Assembly (NCBI RefSeq): GCF_029227915.1
Contig: NC_079884.1
Coordinates: 5,892,001-5,956,000 of the forward strand
Reading direction: 5' to 3'
Length of the DNA: 64,000 nucleotides
Origin: Hydractinia symbiolongicarpus
Lineage: Eukaryota; Cnidaria; Hydrozoa; Anthoathecata; Hydractiniidae
The translations under genes and the position numbers were made by a program. Each line of letters begins with the position of its first letter. The first letter of the stretch is position 1. The notes under the pieces were generated by a model, which saw only the letters and a list, made by a program, of their open reading frames with translations, was not told where the DNA came from and searched no databases. Positions 1 through 14,319 of the stretch are shown here, one piece after another.

Positions 1-599
1 AAGAAAGTACCCAGGGAGTAAACTAATTTCCCAAACGATTTTTTGAATTATTTTTTCACCACTAAAGCCCATGAGACTTGTAGTTTTTAAAAATGTTTTC
101 ATTTTTGATGAGACGCTGAATAAAAGAAGTTTAATCGCCGGCAAACGAAAACCCGCGATTTCCCGTAAATCCCGGACTCGGCCCGTATAGTCAAAAGTAT
201 ACAAAGAAAGTACCCAGGGAGTAAACTCATTTCCCAAACGATTATTTAAATTATTATTTCACCACTAAGGCCCATGAGACTTGTAGTTTTTAAAAATATT
301 ATCATTTTTGATGAGACGCAGAATAAAAGAAGTTTAATCGCCGGCAAACGAAAACCCGCGATTTCCCGTAAATCCCGGACTCGGCCCGTATAGTCAAAAG
401 TATACAAGGAAAGTACCCAGTGAGTAAACTCATTTCCCGAACGAATTTTTAAATTATTTTTTCACCACTAAAATGCATGAGACTTGTAGTTTTCAGAAAT
501 GTTTTCATTTTTGATGAGACGCTGAATAAAAGAAGTTTAATCGCCGGCAAACGAAAACCCGCCATTTCCCGTAAACCCCGGACTCAGCCCGCATAGTCA

Positions 600-3500
600 A
601 AAGTATACAAAGAAAGTACCCAGGGAGTAAACTCATTTCCCGAACGATTTATTAAATTATTTTTTCACCATTAAAACGCTTGAGACTTGTAGTTTTCAAA
701 AATGTTTTAATTTTTGATGAGACGCTTAATGAAAGAGGTTTAATCGCCGGTAAACGAAAACCCGCGACTTCCCGTAAATCCCGGACTCGGCCCGTATAGT
801 CAAAAGTATACAAAGAAAATACCCAGGGAGTAAACTCATTTCTCGAACGATTTTTTTAAATTATTTTTTCACCACTAAAACGCATGAGACTTGTAGTTTT
901 CAAAAATGTTTTCATTTTTGGTGAGACGCTGAATAAAAGAAGTTTAATAGCCGGCAAACGAAAACCTGCGATTTCCCGTAAATCCCGGACTCGGCCCGTA
1001 TAGCCAAAAGTATACAAAGAAAGTACCCGGGGTGTAAACTCATTTCCCGAACGATTTTTTAAATCATTATTTCACCACTAAAGCCCATGAGACTTGTAGT
1101 TTTTAAAAATGTTTTCATTTTTGATGAGACGCTGAATAAAAGAAGTTTAATTGCCAGCAAACGAAAACCTGCGACTTCCCGTAAATCCCGGACTCGGCCC
1201 GTATAGTCAAAAGTATCCAAAGAAAGTACCCAGAGAGTAAACTCATTTCCCGAACGATTTTTTAAATTAATTTTCACCAATAAAACGCATGAGACTTGTA
1301 GTTTTCAGAAATGTTTTCATTTTTGATGAGAAGCTTAATGAAAGTTGTTTAATCGCCGGCCAACAAAAACCCGCGATTTCCCGTAAATCCCGGGCTTGGC
1401 CCGTATAGTCGAATGTATACAAAGAAAGTACCCTGTGAGTAAACTCATTTCCGAAACGATTTTTTCAATTATCTTTTCACCACTAAAACGCATGAGACTT
1501 GCAGTTTTCAAAAATGTTTTCATTTTTGATGAGACGCAGAATAAAAGAAGTTTAATCGCCGGCAAACGAAAACCCGCGATTTCCCGTAAATCCCGGACTC
1601 GGCCCGTATAGTCAAAAGTATACAAGGAAAGTACCCAGTGAGTAAACTCATTTTCCGAACGAATTTTTAAATTATTTTTTCACCACTAAAATGCATGAGA
1701 CTTGTAGTTTTCAGAAATGTTTTCATTTTTGATGAGACGCTTAATGAAAGTGGTTTAATCGTCGGCAAACGAAAACCCGCGATTTCCCGTAAATCAAAAG
1801 TATACAAAGATAGTACCCAGGGAGTAAACTAATTTCCCAAACGATTTTTTGAATTATTATTTCACCACTAAAGCCCATGAGACTTGCAGTTTTTAAAAAT
1901 GTTTTCATTTTTGATGAGACGCTGAATAAAAGAAGTTTAATCGCCGGCAAACGAAAACCCGCGATTTCCCGTAAATCCCGGACTCGGCCCGTATAGTCAA
2001 AAGTATACAAAGAAAGTACCCAGGGAGTAAACTCATTTCCCAAACGATTATTTAAATTATTATTTCACCACTAAAGCCCATGAGACTTGTAGTTTTTAAA
2101 AATGTTTTCATTTTTGATGAGACGCAGAATAAAAGAAGTTTAATCGCCGGCAAACGAAAACCCGCGATTTCCCGTAAATCCCGGAATCGGCCCGTATAGT
2201 CAAAAGTATACAAGGAAAGTACCCAGTGAGTAAACTCATTTCCCGAACGAATTTTTAAATTATTTTTTCACCACTAAAATGCATGAGACTTGTAGTTTTC
2301 ACAAATGTTTTCATTTTTGATGAGACGCTTAATGAAAGTGGTTTATTCGCCGGCAAACGAAAACCCGCGATTTCCCGTAAATCCCGGGCTTGGCCCGTAT
2401 AGTCGAATGTATACAAAGAAAGTACCCTGTGAATAAACTCATTTCCAAAACGATTTTTTAAAATATCTTTTCACCACTAAAACGCTTGAGACTTATAGTT
2501 TTCAAAAATATTTTTATTTTTGATGAGACGCTGAATAAAAGAAGTTTAATCGCCGGCAAACGAAAACCCGCCATTTCCCGTAAACGCCGGACTCGGCCCG
2601 CATAGTCAAAAGTATAAAAAGAAAGTACCCAGGGAGTAAACTCATTTCCCGAACGATTTTTTAAATTATTTTTTCACCACTAAATCGCATGAGACTTGTA
2701 GTTTTCAAAAATGTTTTCATTTTTGATGAGACGCTTAATGAAAGAGGTTTAATCGCCGGTAAACTAAAACCCGCGACTTCCCGTAAATCCCGGACTCGGC
2801 CCGTATAGTCAAAAGTATACAAAGAAAGTACCCAGGGAGTAAACTCATTTCTCGAACGATTTTTTAAATTATTTTTTCACCACTAAAACGCATGAGACTT
2901 GTAGTTTTCAAAAATGTTTTCATTTTTGGTGAAACGCTGAATAAAAGAAGTTTAATAGCCGGCAAACGAAAACCTGCGATTTCCCGTAAATCCCGGACTC
3001 GGCCCGTATAGTCAAAAGTATACAAAGAAAGTACCCGGGGTGTAAACTCATTTCCCGAACGATTTTTTAAATTATTATTTCACCACTAAAGCCCATGAGA
3101 CTTGTAGTTTTTAAAAATGTTTTCATTTTTGATGAGACGCTGAATAAAAGAAGTTTAATTGCCGGCAAACGAAAACCCGCGACTTCCCGTAAATCCCGGA
3201 CTCCGCCCGTATAGTCAAAAGTATACAAAGAAAGTACCCAGGGAGTAAACTCATTTCCCGAACGATTTTTTAAATTAATTTTCACCACTAAAACGCATAA
3301 GACTTGTAGTTTTCAGAAATGTTTTCATTTTTGATGAGACGCTTAATGAAAGTTGTTTAATCGCCGGCCAACAAAAACCCGCGATTTCCCTTAAATCCCG
3401 GGCTTGGCCCGTATAGTCAAAAGTATACAAAGATAGTACCCAGGGAGTAAACTCATTTCCCAAACGATTTTTTAATTTATTTTTAAACCACTAAAACGCA

Positions 3501-5800
3501 TGAGACTTGTAGTTTTCAAAAATGTTTTCATTTTTGATGAGACGCTTAATGAAAGAGGTTTAATCGCCGGTAAACGAAAACCCGCGACTTCCCGTAAATC
3601 CCGGACTCGGCCCGTATAGTAAAAAGTATACAAAGAAAGTACCCAGGGAGTAAACTTATTTCTCGAACGATTTTTTAAATTATTTTTTCACCACTAAAAC
3701 GCATGAGACTTGTAGTTTTTAAAAATGTTTTCATTTTTGATGAGACGCAGAATAAAATAAGTTTAATCGCCGGCAAACGAAAACCCGCGATTTCCCGTAA
3801 ATCCCGGACTCGGCCCGTATAGTCAAAAGTATACAAGGAAAGTACCCAGTGAGTAAACTCATTTCCCGAACGAATTTTTAAATTATTTTTTCACCACTAA
3901 AACGCATGAGACTTGTAGTTTTCAGAAATGTTTTCATTTTTGATGAGACCCTTAATGAAAGTGGTTTAATCGCCGGCAAACGAAAACCCGCGATTTCCTG
4001 AAATCCCGGGCTTGGCCCGTATAGTCGAATGTATACAAAGAAAGTACCCTGTGAATAAACTCATTTCCAAAACGATTTTTTAAATTATCTTTTCACCACT
4101 AAAACGCTTGAGACTTGTAGTTTTCAAAAATGTTTTTATTTTTTTGGATGAGACGCTGAATAAAAGAAGTTTAATCGCCGGCAAACGAAACCCGCCATTT
4201 CCCGTAAACCCCGGACTCGGCCCGCATAGTCAAAAGTATACAAAAAAAGTACCCAGGGAGTAAACTCATTTCCCGAACGATTTTTTAAATTATTTTTTCA
4301 CCACTAAAACGCATGAGACTTGTAGTTTTCAAAAATGTTTTCATTTTTGATGAGACGCTTAATGAAAGAGGTTTAATCGCCAGTAAACGAAAACCTGCGA
4401 CTTCCCGTAAATCCCGGACTCGGCCCGTATAGTCAAAAGTATACAAAGAAAGTACCCAGGGAGTAAACTCATTTCTCGAACGATTTTTTTAAATTATTTT
4501 TTCACCACTAAAACGCATGAGACTTGTAGTTTTCAAAAATGTTTTCATTTTTGATGAGACGCTGAATAAAAGAAGTTTAATTGCCGGCAAACGAAAACCA
4601 GCGACTTCCTGTAAATCCCGGACTCGGCCCGTATAGTCAAAAGTATACAAAGAAAGTACCCAGGGAGTAAACTCATTTCCCGAACGATTTTTTAAATTAA
4701 TTTTCACCACTAAAACGCATGAGACTTGTAGTTTTCAGAAATGATTTCATTTTTGATGAGACGCTTAATGAAAGTTGTTTAATCGCCGGCAAACAAAAAC
4801 CCGCGATTTCCCGTAAATCCCGGGCTTGGCCCGTATAGTCGAATGTATACAAATAAAGTACCCTGTGAGTAAACTCATTTCCGAAACGATTTTTTCAATT
4901 ATCTTTTCACCACTAAAACGCATGAGACTTGTAGTTTTAAAAATGTTTTCATTTTTGATGAGACGCTTAGTGAAAGAGGTTTAATCGCCGGTAAACGAAA
5001 ACCCGCGACTTCCCGTAAATCCCGGACTCGGCCCGTATAGTAAAAAGTATACAAAGAAAGTACCCAGGGAGTAAACTCATTTCTCGAACGATTTTTTAAA
5101 TTATTTTTTCACCACTAAAATGCATGAGACTTGTAGTTTTCAAATATGTTTTCATTTTTGGTGAGACGCTGAATAAAAGAAGTTTAATAGCCGGCAAACG
5201 AAAACCTGCGATTTCCCGTAAATCCCGGACTCGGCCCGTATAGTCAAAAGTATACAAAGAAAGTACCCGGGGTGTAAACTCATTTCCCGAACGATTTTTT
5301 AAATTATTATTTCATCACTAAAGCCCATGAGACTTGTAGTTTTTAAAAATGTTTTCATTTTTGATGAGACGCTGAATAAAAGAAGTTTAATTGCCGGCAA
5401 ACGAAAACCCGCGACTTCCCGTAAATCCCGGACTCGGCCCGTATAGTCAAAAGTATACAAAGAAAGTACCCAAGGAGTAAACTCATTTCCCGAACGATTT
5501 TTTAAATTAATTTTCACCACTAAAACGCATGAGACTTGTAGTTTTCAGAAATGTTTTCATTTTTGATGAGACGTTTAATGAAAGTTGTTTAATCGCCGGC
5601 CAACAAAAACCCGCGATTTCCCGTAAATCCCGGGCTTGGCCCGTATAGTCCAATGTATACAAAGAAAGTACCCTGTGAGTAAACTCATTTCCGAAACGAT
5701 TTTTTTAATTATCTTTACACCACTAAAACGCATGAGACTTGCAGTTTTCAAAAATGTTTTCATTTTTGATGAGACGCAGAATAAAAGAAGTTTAATCGCC
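600..5800 (+). repeat. Block repeated three times, offsets 2,008 and 2,232 bp
   Basis: The rare variant ggggtgtaaac appears at 1,029, 3,037 and 5,269, and the neighbouring monomers match in the same order. The offsets of 2,008 and 2,232 bp equal 10 monomers less about 22 bp and 11 monomers less 1 bp. The 22-bp shortfall is mostly explained by one shortened monomer (1,695-1,876). This shows amplification of a unit of about ten monomers, followed by divergence. Block ends are approximate. Confidence 0.7.
1695..1876 (+). repeat. Shortened satellite monomer, 182 bp
   Basis: Successive atgagac markers are 182 bp apart here instead of 203. A 21-bp piece of the GC-rich core is missing: the sequence goes from cccgtaaat straight to caaaagtatac at about 1,795, skipping the cccggactcggcccg part. 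This is a simple internal deletion. Confidence 0.85.
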
Positions 5801-7799
5801 GGCAAACGAAAACCCGCGATTTCCCGTAAATCCCGGGCTTGGCCCGTATAGTCAAAAGTATACAAAGATAGTACCCAGGGAGTAAACTCATTTCCGAACG
5901 ATTTTTTAATGTATTTTTTCACCACTAAAACGCATGAGACTTGTAGTTTTCAAAAATGTTTTCATTTTTGATGAGACGCTTAATGAAAGAGGTTTAATCG
6001 CCGGTAAACGAAAACCCGCGACTTCCCGTAAATCCCGGACTCGGCCCGTATAGTCAAAAGTATACAAAGAAAGTACCCAGGGAGTAAACTCATTTCTCGA
6101 ACGATTTTTAAAATTATTTTTTCACCACTAAAACGCATGAGACTTGTAGTTTTCAAAAATGTTTTCATTTTTGGTGAGACGCTGAATAAAAGAAGTTTAA
6201 TAGCCGGCAAACGAAAACCTGCGATTTCCCGTAAATCCCGGACTCGGCCCGTATAGTTAAAAGTATACAAAGAAAGTACCCTGTGAGTAAACTCATTTCC
6301 GAAACGATTTTTTCAATTATCTTTTCACCACTAAAACGCATGAGACTTGCAGTTTTCAAAAATGTTTTCATTTTTGATGAGACGCAGAATAAAAGAAGTT
6401 TAATCGCCGGCAAACGAAAACCCGCGATTTCCGTAAATCCCGGACTCGGCCCGTATAGTCAAAAGTATACAAGGAAAGTACCCAGTGAGTAAACTCATTT
6501 CCCGAACGAATTTTTAAATTATTTTTTCACAACTAAAATGCATGAGACTTGTAGTTTTCAGAAATGTTTTCATTTTTGATGAGACGCTTAATGAAACTGG
6601 TTTAATCGCCGGCAAACGAAAACCCGCGATTTCCCGTAAATCCCGAGCTTGGCCCGTATAGTCGAATGTATACAAAGAAAGTACCCTGTGAATAAACTCA
6701 TTTCCAAAACGATTTTTTAAATTATCTTTTCACCACTAAAACGCTTGAGACTTGTAGTTTTCAAAAATGTTTTTATTTTTGATGAGACGCTGAAAAAAAG
6801 AAGTTTAATCGCCGGCAAACGAAACCCGCCATTTCCCGTAAACCCCGGACTCGGCCCGCATAGTCAAAAGTATACAAAAAAAGTACCCAGGGAGTAAACT
6901 CATTTCCCGAACGATTTTTTCAATTATCTTTTCACCACTAAAACGCATGAGACTTGTAGTTTTCTAAAATGTTTTTATTTTTGATGAGACGCTTAATGAA
7001 ACAGGTTTATTCGCCGGTAAACAAAAACCCGCGATTTCCCGTAAATCCCGGTCTTGGCCCGTATAGTCGAATGTATACAAAGAAAGTACCCTGTGAGTAA
7101 ACTCATTTCCAAAACGATTTTTTAATTTATTTTTTCAACACTAAAACGCATGAGACTTGTAGTTTTCAAAAATGTTTTCATTTTTGATGAGACGCTTAAT
7201 GAAAGAGGTTTAATCGCCGGCAAACGAAAACCCGAGATTTCCCGTAAATCCCGGGCTTGGCCCGTATAGTCAAAAGTATACAAAGATAGTACCCAGGGAG
7301 TAAACTCATTTCCCGAACGATTTTTTAATTTATTTTTTCACCACTAAAACGCATGAGACTTGTAGTTTTCAAAAATGTTTTCATTTTTGATAAGACGCTG
7401 AATAAAAGAAATTTAATCACCGGCAAACGAAAACCTGCGATTTCCCGTAAATCCCGGACTCGGCCCGTATAGTCAAAAGTATACAAAGAAAGTACCCAGG
7501 GAGTAAACTAATTTCCCAAACGATTTTTTGAATTATTATTTCACCACTAGAGCCCATGAGACTTGTAGTTTTAAAAATGTTTTCATTTTTGATGAGACGC
7601 TGAATAAAAGAAGTTTAATCGCCGGCAAACGAAAACCCGCGATTTCCCGTAAATCCCGGACTCGGCCCGTATAGTCAAAAGTATACAAAGAAAGTACCCA
7701 GGGAGCAAACTCATTTCCGGAACGATTTTTTAAGTTATTTTTTCACCACTAAAACGCATGAGACTTGTAGTTTTCAGAAATGTTTTCATTTTTGATGAG

Positions 7800-10700
7800 A
7801 CGCTTAATGAAAGTGGTTTAATCGCCGGCAAACGAAAACCTGCGATTTTCCGTAAATCCCGGGCTTGGCCGGTATAGTCGAATGTATACAAAGAAAGTAC
7901 CCTGTGAGTAAACTCATTTCCAAAACCACTTTTTAAATTATCTTTTCACCACTAAAACGCATAAGACTTGTAGTTTTCAAAAATGTTTTCATTTTTGATG
8001 AGACGCTGAATAAAAGAAGTTTAATCGCCGGCAAACGAAAACCCGCCATTTCCCGTAAACCCCGGACTAGGTCCGTATAATCAAAAGTATACAAAGAAAG
8101 TACCCAGGGAGTAAACTCATTTCCCGAACGACTTTTTAAATTATTTTTTCAGCACTAAAACGCATGAGACTTGTAGTTTTTAAAAATGTTTTCATTTTTG
8201 ATGAGACGCTGAATAAAAGACGTTTAATCGCCGGCAAACGAAAACCCGCCATTTCCCGTAAACCCCGGACTCGGCCCGCATAGTCAAAATATACAAAGAA
8301 AGTACCCAGGGAGTAAACTCATTTCCCGAACGATTTTTTCAATTATCTTTTCACCACTAAAACGCATGAGACTTGCAGTTTTCAAAAATGTTTTCATTTT
8401 TGATGAGAGGCTTAATAAAAGAGGTTTAATCGCCGGCAAACAATATCCCGCGATTTCCCGTAAATCCCGGGCTTGGCCCGTATAGTCGAATGTATACAAA
8501 GAAAGTACCCAGGGAGTAAACTCATTTCCCGAACGATTTTTTAATTTTTTTTTGCACCACTAAAACGCATGAGACTTGTAGTTTTCAAAAATGTTTTCAT
8601 TTTTGATGAGACGCTTAATGAAACAGGTTTAATCGCCGGCAAACGAAAACCCGCGATTTCCCGTAAATCCCGGGCTTGGCCCGTATAGTCAAATGTATAC
8701 AAAGAAAGTACCCTGTGAGTAAACTCATTTCCAGAACGATTTTTTAAGTTATTTTTTCACCACTAAAACGCATGAGACTTGTAGTTTTCAGAAATGTTTT
8801 CATTTTTAATGAGACGCTTAATGAAAGTGGTTTAATCGCCGGCAAACGAAAACCCGCGATTTCCCGTAAATCCCGGGCTTGGCCGGTATAGTCGAATGTA
8901 TACAAAGAAAGTACCCTGTGAGTAAACTCATTTCCAAAACCATTTTTTAAATTATCTTTTCACCACTAAAACACATAAGACTTGTAGTTTACAAAAATGT
9001 TTTCATTTTTGATGAGACGCTGAATAAAAGAAGTTTAATCGCCGGCAAACGAAAACCCGCCATTTCCCGTAAACCCCGGACTAGGTCCGTATAATCAAAA
9101 GTATACAAAGAAAGTACCCAGGGAGTAAACTCATTTCCCGAACGACTTTTTGAATTATTTTTTCAGCACTAAAACGCATGAGACTTGTAGTTTTTAAAAA
9201 TGTTTTCATTTTTGATGAGACGCTGAATAAAAGACGTTTAATCGTCGGCAAACGAAAACCCGCCATTTCCCGTGAACCCCGGACTCGGCCCGCATAGTCA
9301 AAATATACAAAGAAAGTACCCAGGGAGTAAACTCATTTCCCGAACGATTTTTTAATTTATTTTTTCAGCACTAAAACGCATGAGACTTGTAGTTTTTAAA
9401 AATGTTTTCATTTTTGATGAGATGGTGAATAAAAGAAGTTTAATCGCCGGCAAACGAAAACCCGCGATTTCCCGTAAATCCCGGACTCGGCCCGTATAGT
9501 CAAAAGTATACAAAGAAAGTACCCAGGGAGTAAACTCTTTTCCGGAACGATTTTTTAAGTTATTTTTTCACCACTAAAACGCATGAGACTTGTAGTTTTC
9601 AGAAATGTTTTCATTTTTGATGAGACGCTTAATGAAAGTGGTTTAATCGCCGGCAAACGAAAACCCGCGATTTCCCGTAAATCCCGTGCTTGGCCGGTAT
9701 AGTCGAATGTATACAAAGAAAGTACCCTGTGAGTAAACTCACTTCAAAAACCATTTATTAAATTATCTTTTCACCACTAAAACGCATAAGACTTGTAGTT
9801 TTCAAAAATGTTTTCATTTTTGATGAGACGCTGAATAAAAGAAGTTTAATCGCCGGCAAACGAAAACCCGCCATTTCCCGTAAACCCCGGACTAGGTCCG
9901 TATAATCAAAAGTATACAAAGAAAGTACCCAAGGAGTAAACTCATTTCCCGAACGACTTTTTAAATTATTTTTTCAGCACTATAACGCATGAGACTTGTA
10001 GTTTTTAAAAATGTTTTCATTTTTGATGAGACGCTGAATAAAAGACGTTTAATCGCCGGCAAACGAAAACCCGCCATTTCCCGTAAACCCCGGACTCGGC
10101 CCGCATAGTCAAAATATACAAAGAAAGTACCCAGGGAGTAAACTCATTTCCTGAACGATTTTTTAAATTATTATTTCACCACTAAAATGCATGAGACTTG
10201 TAGTTTTCAAAAATGTTTTCATTTTTGATGAGACGCTGAATAAAAGCAGTTTAATCGCCGGCAAACGAAAACCTGCGATTTCCCGTAAATCCCGGACTCG
10301 GTCCGTATAGTCAAAAGTATACAAAGAAAGTACCCAGGGAGTAAGCTCATTTCCAGAACGATTTTTTAAATTATTTTTTCACCACTAAAACGCATAAGAC
10401 TTGTAGTTTTCAAAAATGTTTTCATTTTTGATGAGACGCTGAATAAAAGAAGTTTAATTGCCGGCAAACGAAAACCCTCCATTTCCCGTAAACCCCGGAC
10501 TAGGTCCGTATAATCAAAAGTATACAAAGAAAGTACCCAGGGAGTAAACTCATTTCCCGAACGACTTTTTAAATTATTTTTTCAGCACTAAAACGCATGA
10601 GACTTGTAGTTTTTAAAAATGTTTTCATTTTTGATGAGACGCTGAATAAAAGACGTTTAATCGCTGGCAAACGAAAACCCGCCATTTCCCGTAAACCCCG
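7800..10700 (+). repeat. Irregular blocks of 3-5 monomers marked by ggactaggtcc
   Basis: A core variant with ggactaggtcc (itself an inverted repeat, ggac-tag-gtcc) begins at 8,064, 9,078, 9,889 and 10,497. The spacings of 1,014, 811 and 608 bp are five, four and three monomers. The preceding monomer with ggccggtatagtc also recurs at 7,867, 8,881 and 9,692. The block therefore shrank by one monomer at each step, as unequal exchange between misaligned monomers would produce. Confidence 0.75.
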
Positions 10701-11779
10701 GACTCGGCCCGCATAGTCAAAATATACAAAGAAAGTACCCAGGGAGTAAACTCATTTCCTGAACGATTTTTTAAATTATTTTTTCAGCACTAAAACGCAT
10801 GAGACTTGTAGTTTTTAAAAATGTTTTCAATTTTGATGAGACGGTGAATAAAAGAAGTTTAATCGCCGGCAAACGAAAACCCGCCATTTCCCGTAAACCC
10901 CGGACTCGGCCCGCATAGTCAAAAGTATACAAAAAAAGTACCCAGGGAGTAAACTCATTTCCCGAACGATTTTTTAAATTATTTTTTCACCACTAAAGCC
11001 CATGAGACTTGTAGTTTTTAAAAATGTTTTCATTTTTGATGAGACGCAGAATAATAGAAGTTTAATCGTCGGCAAACGAAAACCCGCGATTTCCCGTAAA
11101 TCCCTGACTCGGCCCGTATAGTCAAAAGTATACAAGGAAAGTACCCAGTGAGTAAACTCATTTCCCGAACGAATTTTTAAAATATTTTTTCACCACTAAA
11201 ATGCATGAGGCTTGTAGTTTTCAGAAATGTTATCATTTTTGATGAGACGCTTAATGAAAGTGGTTTATTCGCCGGCAAACGAAAACCCGCGATTTCCCGT
11301 AAATCCCGGGCTTGGCCCGTATAGTCGAATGTATACAAAGAAAGTACCCTGTGAGTAAACTCATTTCCAAAACGATTTTTTAAATTATCTTTTCACCACT
11401 AAAACGCTTGAGACTTGTAGTTTTCAAAAATGTTTTTATTTTTGATGAGACGCTGAATAAAAGAAGTTTAATCGCCGGCAAACGAAAACCCGCCATTTCC
11501 CGTAAACCCCGGACTCGGCCCGCATAGTCAAAAGTATACAAAGAAAGTACCCAGGGAGTAAACTCATTTCCCGAACGATTTTTCAAATTATTTTTTCACC
11601 ACTAAAACGCATGAGACTTGTAGTTTTCAAAAATGTTATCATTTTTGATGAGACGCTGAATAAAAGAAGTTTAATCGCCGGTAAACGAAAACCTGCGATT
11701 TTCCGTAAATCCCGGACTCGGCCCGTATAGTCAAAAGTATACAAAGAAAGTACCCAGGGAGTAAACTCATTTCCCGAAC

Positions 11780-12600
11780 GATTTTTTAAATTATTATTTC
11801 ACCACTAAAGCCCATGAGACTTGTAGTATTTAAAAATATTTTCATTTTTGATGAGACGCTGAATAAAAGAAGTTTAATCGCCGGCAAACGAAAACCCGCG
11901 ACTTCCCGTAAATCCCGGACTCGGCCCGTATAGTTAAAAGTATGCAAAGAAAGTACCCAGGGAGTAAACTCATTTCCCGAACGATTTTTTAAATTATTAT
12001 TTCACCACTAAAGCCCATGAGACTTGTAGTATTTAAAAATATTTTCATTTTTGATGAGACGCTGAATAAAAGAAGTTTAATCGCCGGTAAACGAAAACCT
12101 GCGATTTTCCGTAAATCCCGGACTCGGCCCGTATAGTCAAAAGTATACAAAGAAAGTACCCAGGGAGTAAACTCATTTCCCGAACGATTTTTTAAATTAT
12201 TATTTCACCACTAAAGCCCATGAGACTTGTAGTATTTAAAAATATTTTCATTTTTGATGAGACGCTGAATAAAAGAAGTTTAATCGCCGGCAAACGAAAA
12301 CCCGCGACTTCCCGTAAATCCCGGACTCGGCCCGTATAGTTAAAAGTATACAAAGAAAGTACCCAGGGAGTAAACTCATTTCCCGAACGATTTTTTAAAT
12401 TATTATTTCACCACTAAAGTCCATGAGACTTGTAGTATTTAAAAATATTTTCATTTTTGATGAGACGCTGAATAAAAGACGTTTAATCGCCGGCAAACGA
12501 AAACCCGCGACTTCCCGTAAATCCCAGACTCGGCCCGTATAGTCAAAAGTATACAAAGAAAGTACCCAGGGAGTAAACTCATTTCTCGAACGATTTTTTA
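11780..12600 (+). repeat. Dimeric repeat, period 406 bp
   Basis: Two alternating monomer variants repeat every 406 bp. Markers are gattttccgtaaatcc (near 11,696 and 12,102) and cgtatagttaaaagtat (near 11,927 and 12,333). All monomers of the stretch share the altered hairpin arm gtagtatttaaaaatatt. This is a small higher-order repeat of two monomers. Confidence 0.65.
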
Positions 12601-14319
12601 AATTATTTTTTCACCACTAAAACGCATGAGACTTTTAATTTTTAAAAATGTTTTCATTTTTGATGAGACGCTGAATAAAAGAAGTTTAATAGCCGGCAAA
12701 CGAAAACCTGCGATTTCCCATAAATCCCGGACTCGGCCCGTATAGTCAAAAGTATACAAGGAAAGTACCCGGGGTTTAAACTCATTTCCCGAACGATTTT
12801 TTAAATTATTATTTCACCACTAAAGCCCATGAGACTTGTAGTTTTTAAAAATGTTTTCATTTTTGATGAGACGCTGAATAAAAGAAGTTTAATTGCCGGC
12901 AAACGAAAACCCGCGACTTCCCGTAAATCCCGAACTCGGCCCGTATAGTCAAAAGTATACAAAGAAAGTACGCAGGGAGTAAACTCATTTCCCGAACGAT
13001 TTTTTAAATTAATTTTCACCACTAAATCGCATGAGACTTGTAGTTTTCAGAAATGTTTTCATTTTTAATGAGACGTTTAATGAAAGTTGTTTAATCACCA
13101 GCAAACAAAAACCCGCGATTTCCCGTAAATCCTGGGCTTGGCCCGTATAGTCGAATGTATACAAAGAAAGTACCCTGTGAGTAAACTCATTTCCGAAACG
13201 ATTTTTTAATTTATTTTTTCAACACTAAAACGCATGAGACTTGTAGTTTTCAGAAATGTTTTCATTTTTGATGAGACGCTTAATGAAACAGGTTTAATCG
13301 CCGGCAAACGAAAACCCGCGATTTCCCGTAAATCCCGGGCTTGGCCCGTATAGTCGAATGTATACAAAGAAAGTACCCTGTGAGTAAACTCATTTCCAGA
13401 ACGATTTTTTAATTTATTTTTTCAACACTAAAACGCATGAGACTTGTAGTTTTCAAAAATGTTTTCATTTTTGATGACACGCTTAATGAAAGAGGTTTAA
13501 TCGCCGGCAAACGAAAACCCGAGATTTCCCGTAAATCCCGGGCTTGGCCCGTATAGTCAAAAGTATACAAAGATAGTACCCAGGGAGTAAACTCATTTCC
13601 CGAACGATTTTTTAATTTATTTTTTCACCACTAAAACGCGTGAGACTTGTAGTTTTCAAAAATGTTTTCATTTTTGATGAGACGCTGAATAAAAGAAATT
13701 TAATCGCCGGCAAACGAAAACCTGCGATTTCCCGTAAATCCCGGACTCGGCCCGTATAGTCAAAAGTATACAAAGAAAGTACCCAGGGAGTAAACTAATT
13801 TCCCAAACGATTTTTTAAATTATTATTTCACCACTAAAGCCCATGAGACTTGTAGTATTTAAAAATATTTTCATTTTTGATGAGACGCTGAATAAAAGAA
13901 GTTTAATCGCCGGCAAACGAAAACCCGCCATTTCCCGTAAACCCCGGTCTCGGTCCGTATAATCAAAAGTATACAAAGAAAGTACCCAGGGAGTAAACTC
14001 ATTTCCTGAACGACTTTTTAAATTATTTTTTCACCACTAAAACGCATGAGACTTGTAGTTTTCAAAAATGTTTTCATCTTTGATGAGACGCTGAATGAAA
14101 GAAGTTTAATCGCCGGCAAACGAAAACCTGCGATTTCCCGTAAATCCCGGACTCGGCCCGTATAGTCAAAAGTATACAAAGAAAGTACCCGGGGTTTAAA
14201 CTCATTTCCCGAACGATTTTTTAAATTATTATTTCACCACTAAAGCCCATGAGACTTGTAGTTTTTAAAAATGTTTTCAATTTTGATGAGACGCTGAATA
14301 AAAGAAGTTTAATTGCCGG

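Noticed and set aside
520-545. C/D box snoRNA (tgatga and ctga next to each other)
   Set aside because: The two boxes are only four bases apart and the C box lacks its leading purine, so there is no room for a guide or a terminal stem.
1335-1625. Many 60-120 codon frames on both strands, for example proteins starting MYTFDYTG or MARIVECIQ
   Set aside because: They repeat with the satellite, change frame at each monomer because 203 is not divisible by three, end at monomer-specific stops and have no domain I recognise. They are chance open frames in the repeat, not genes.
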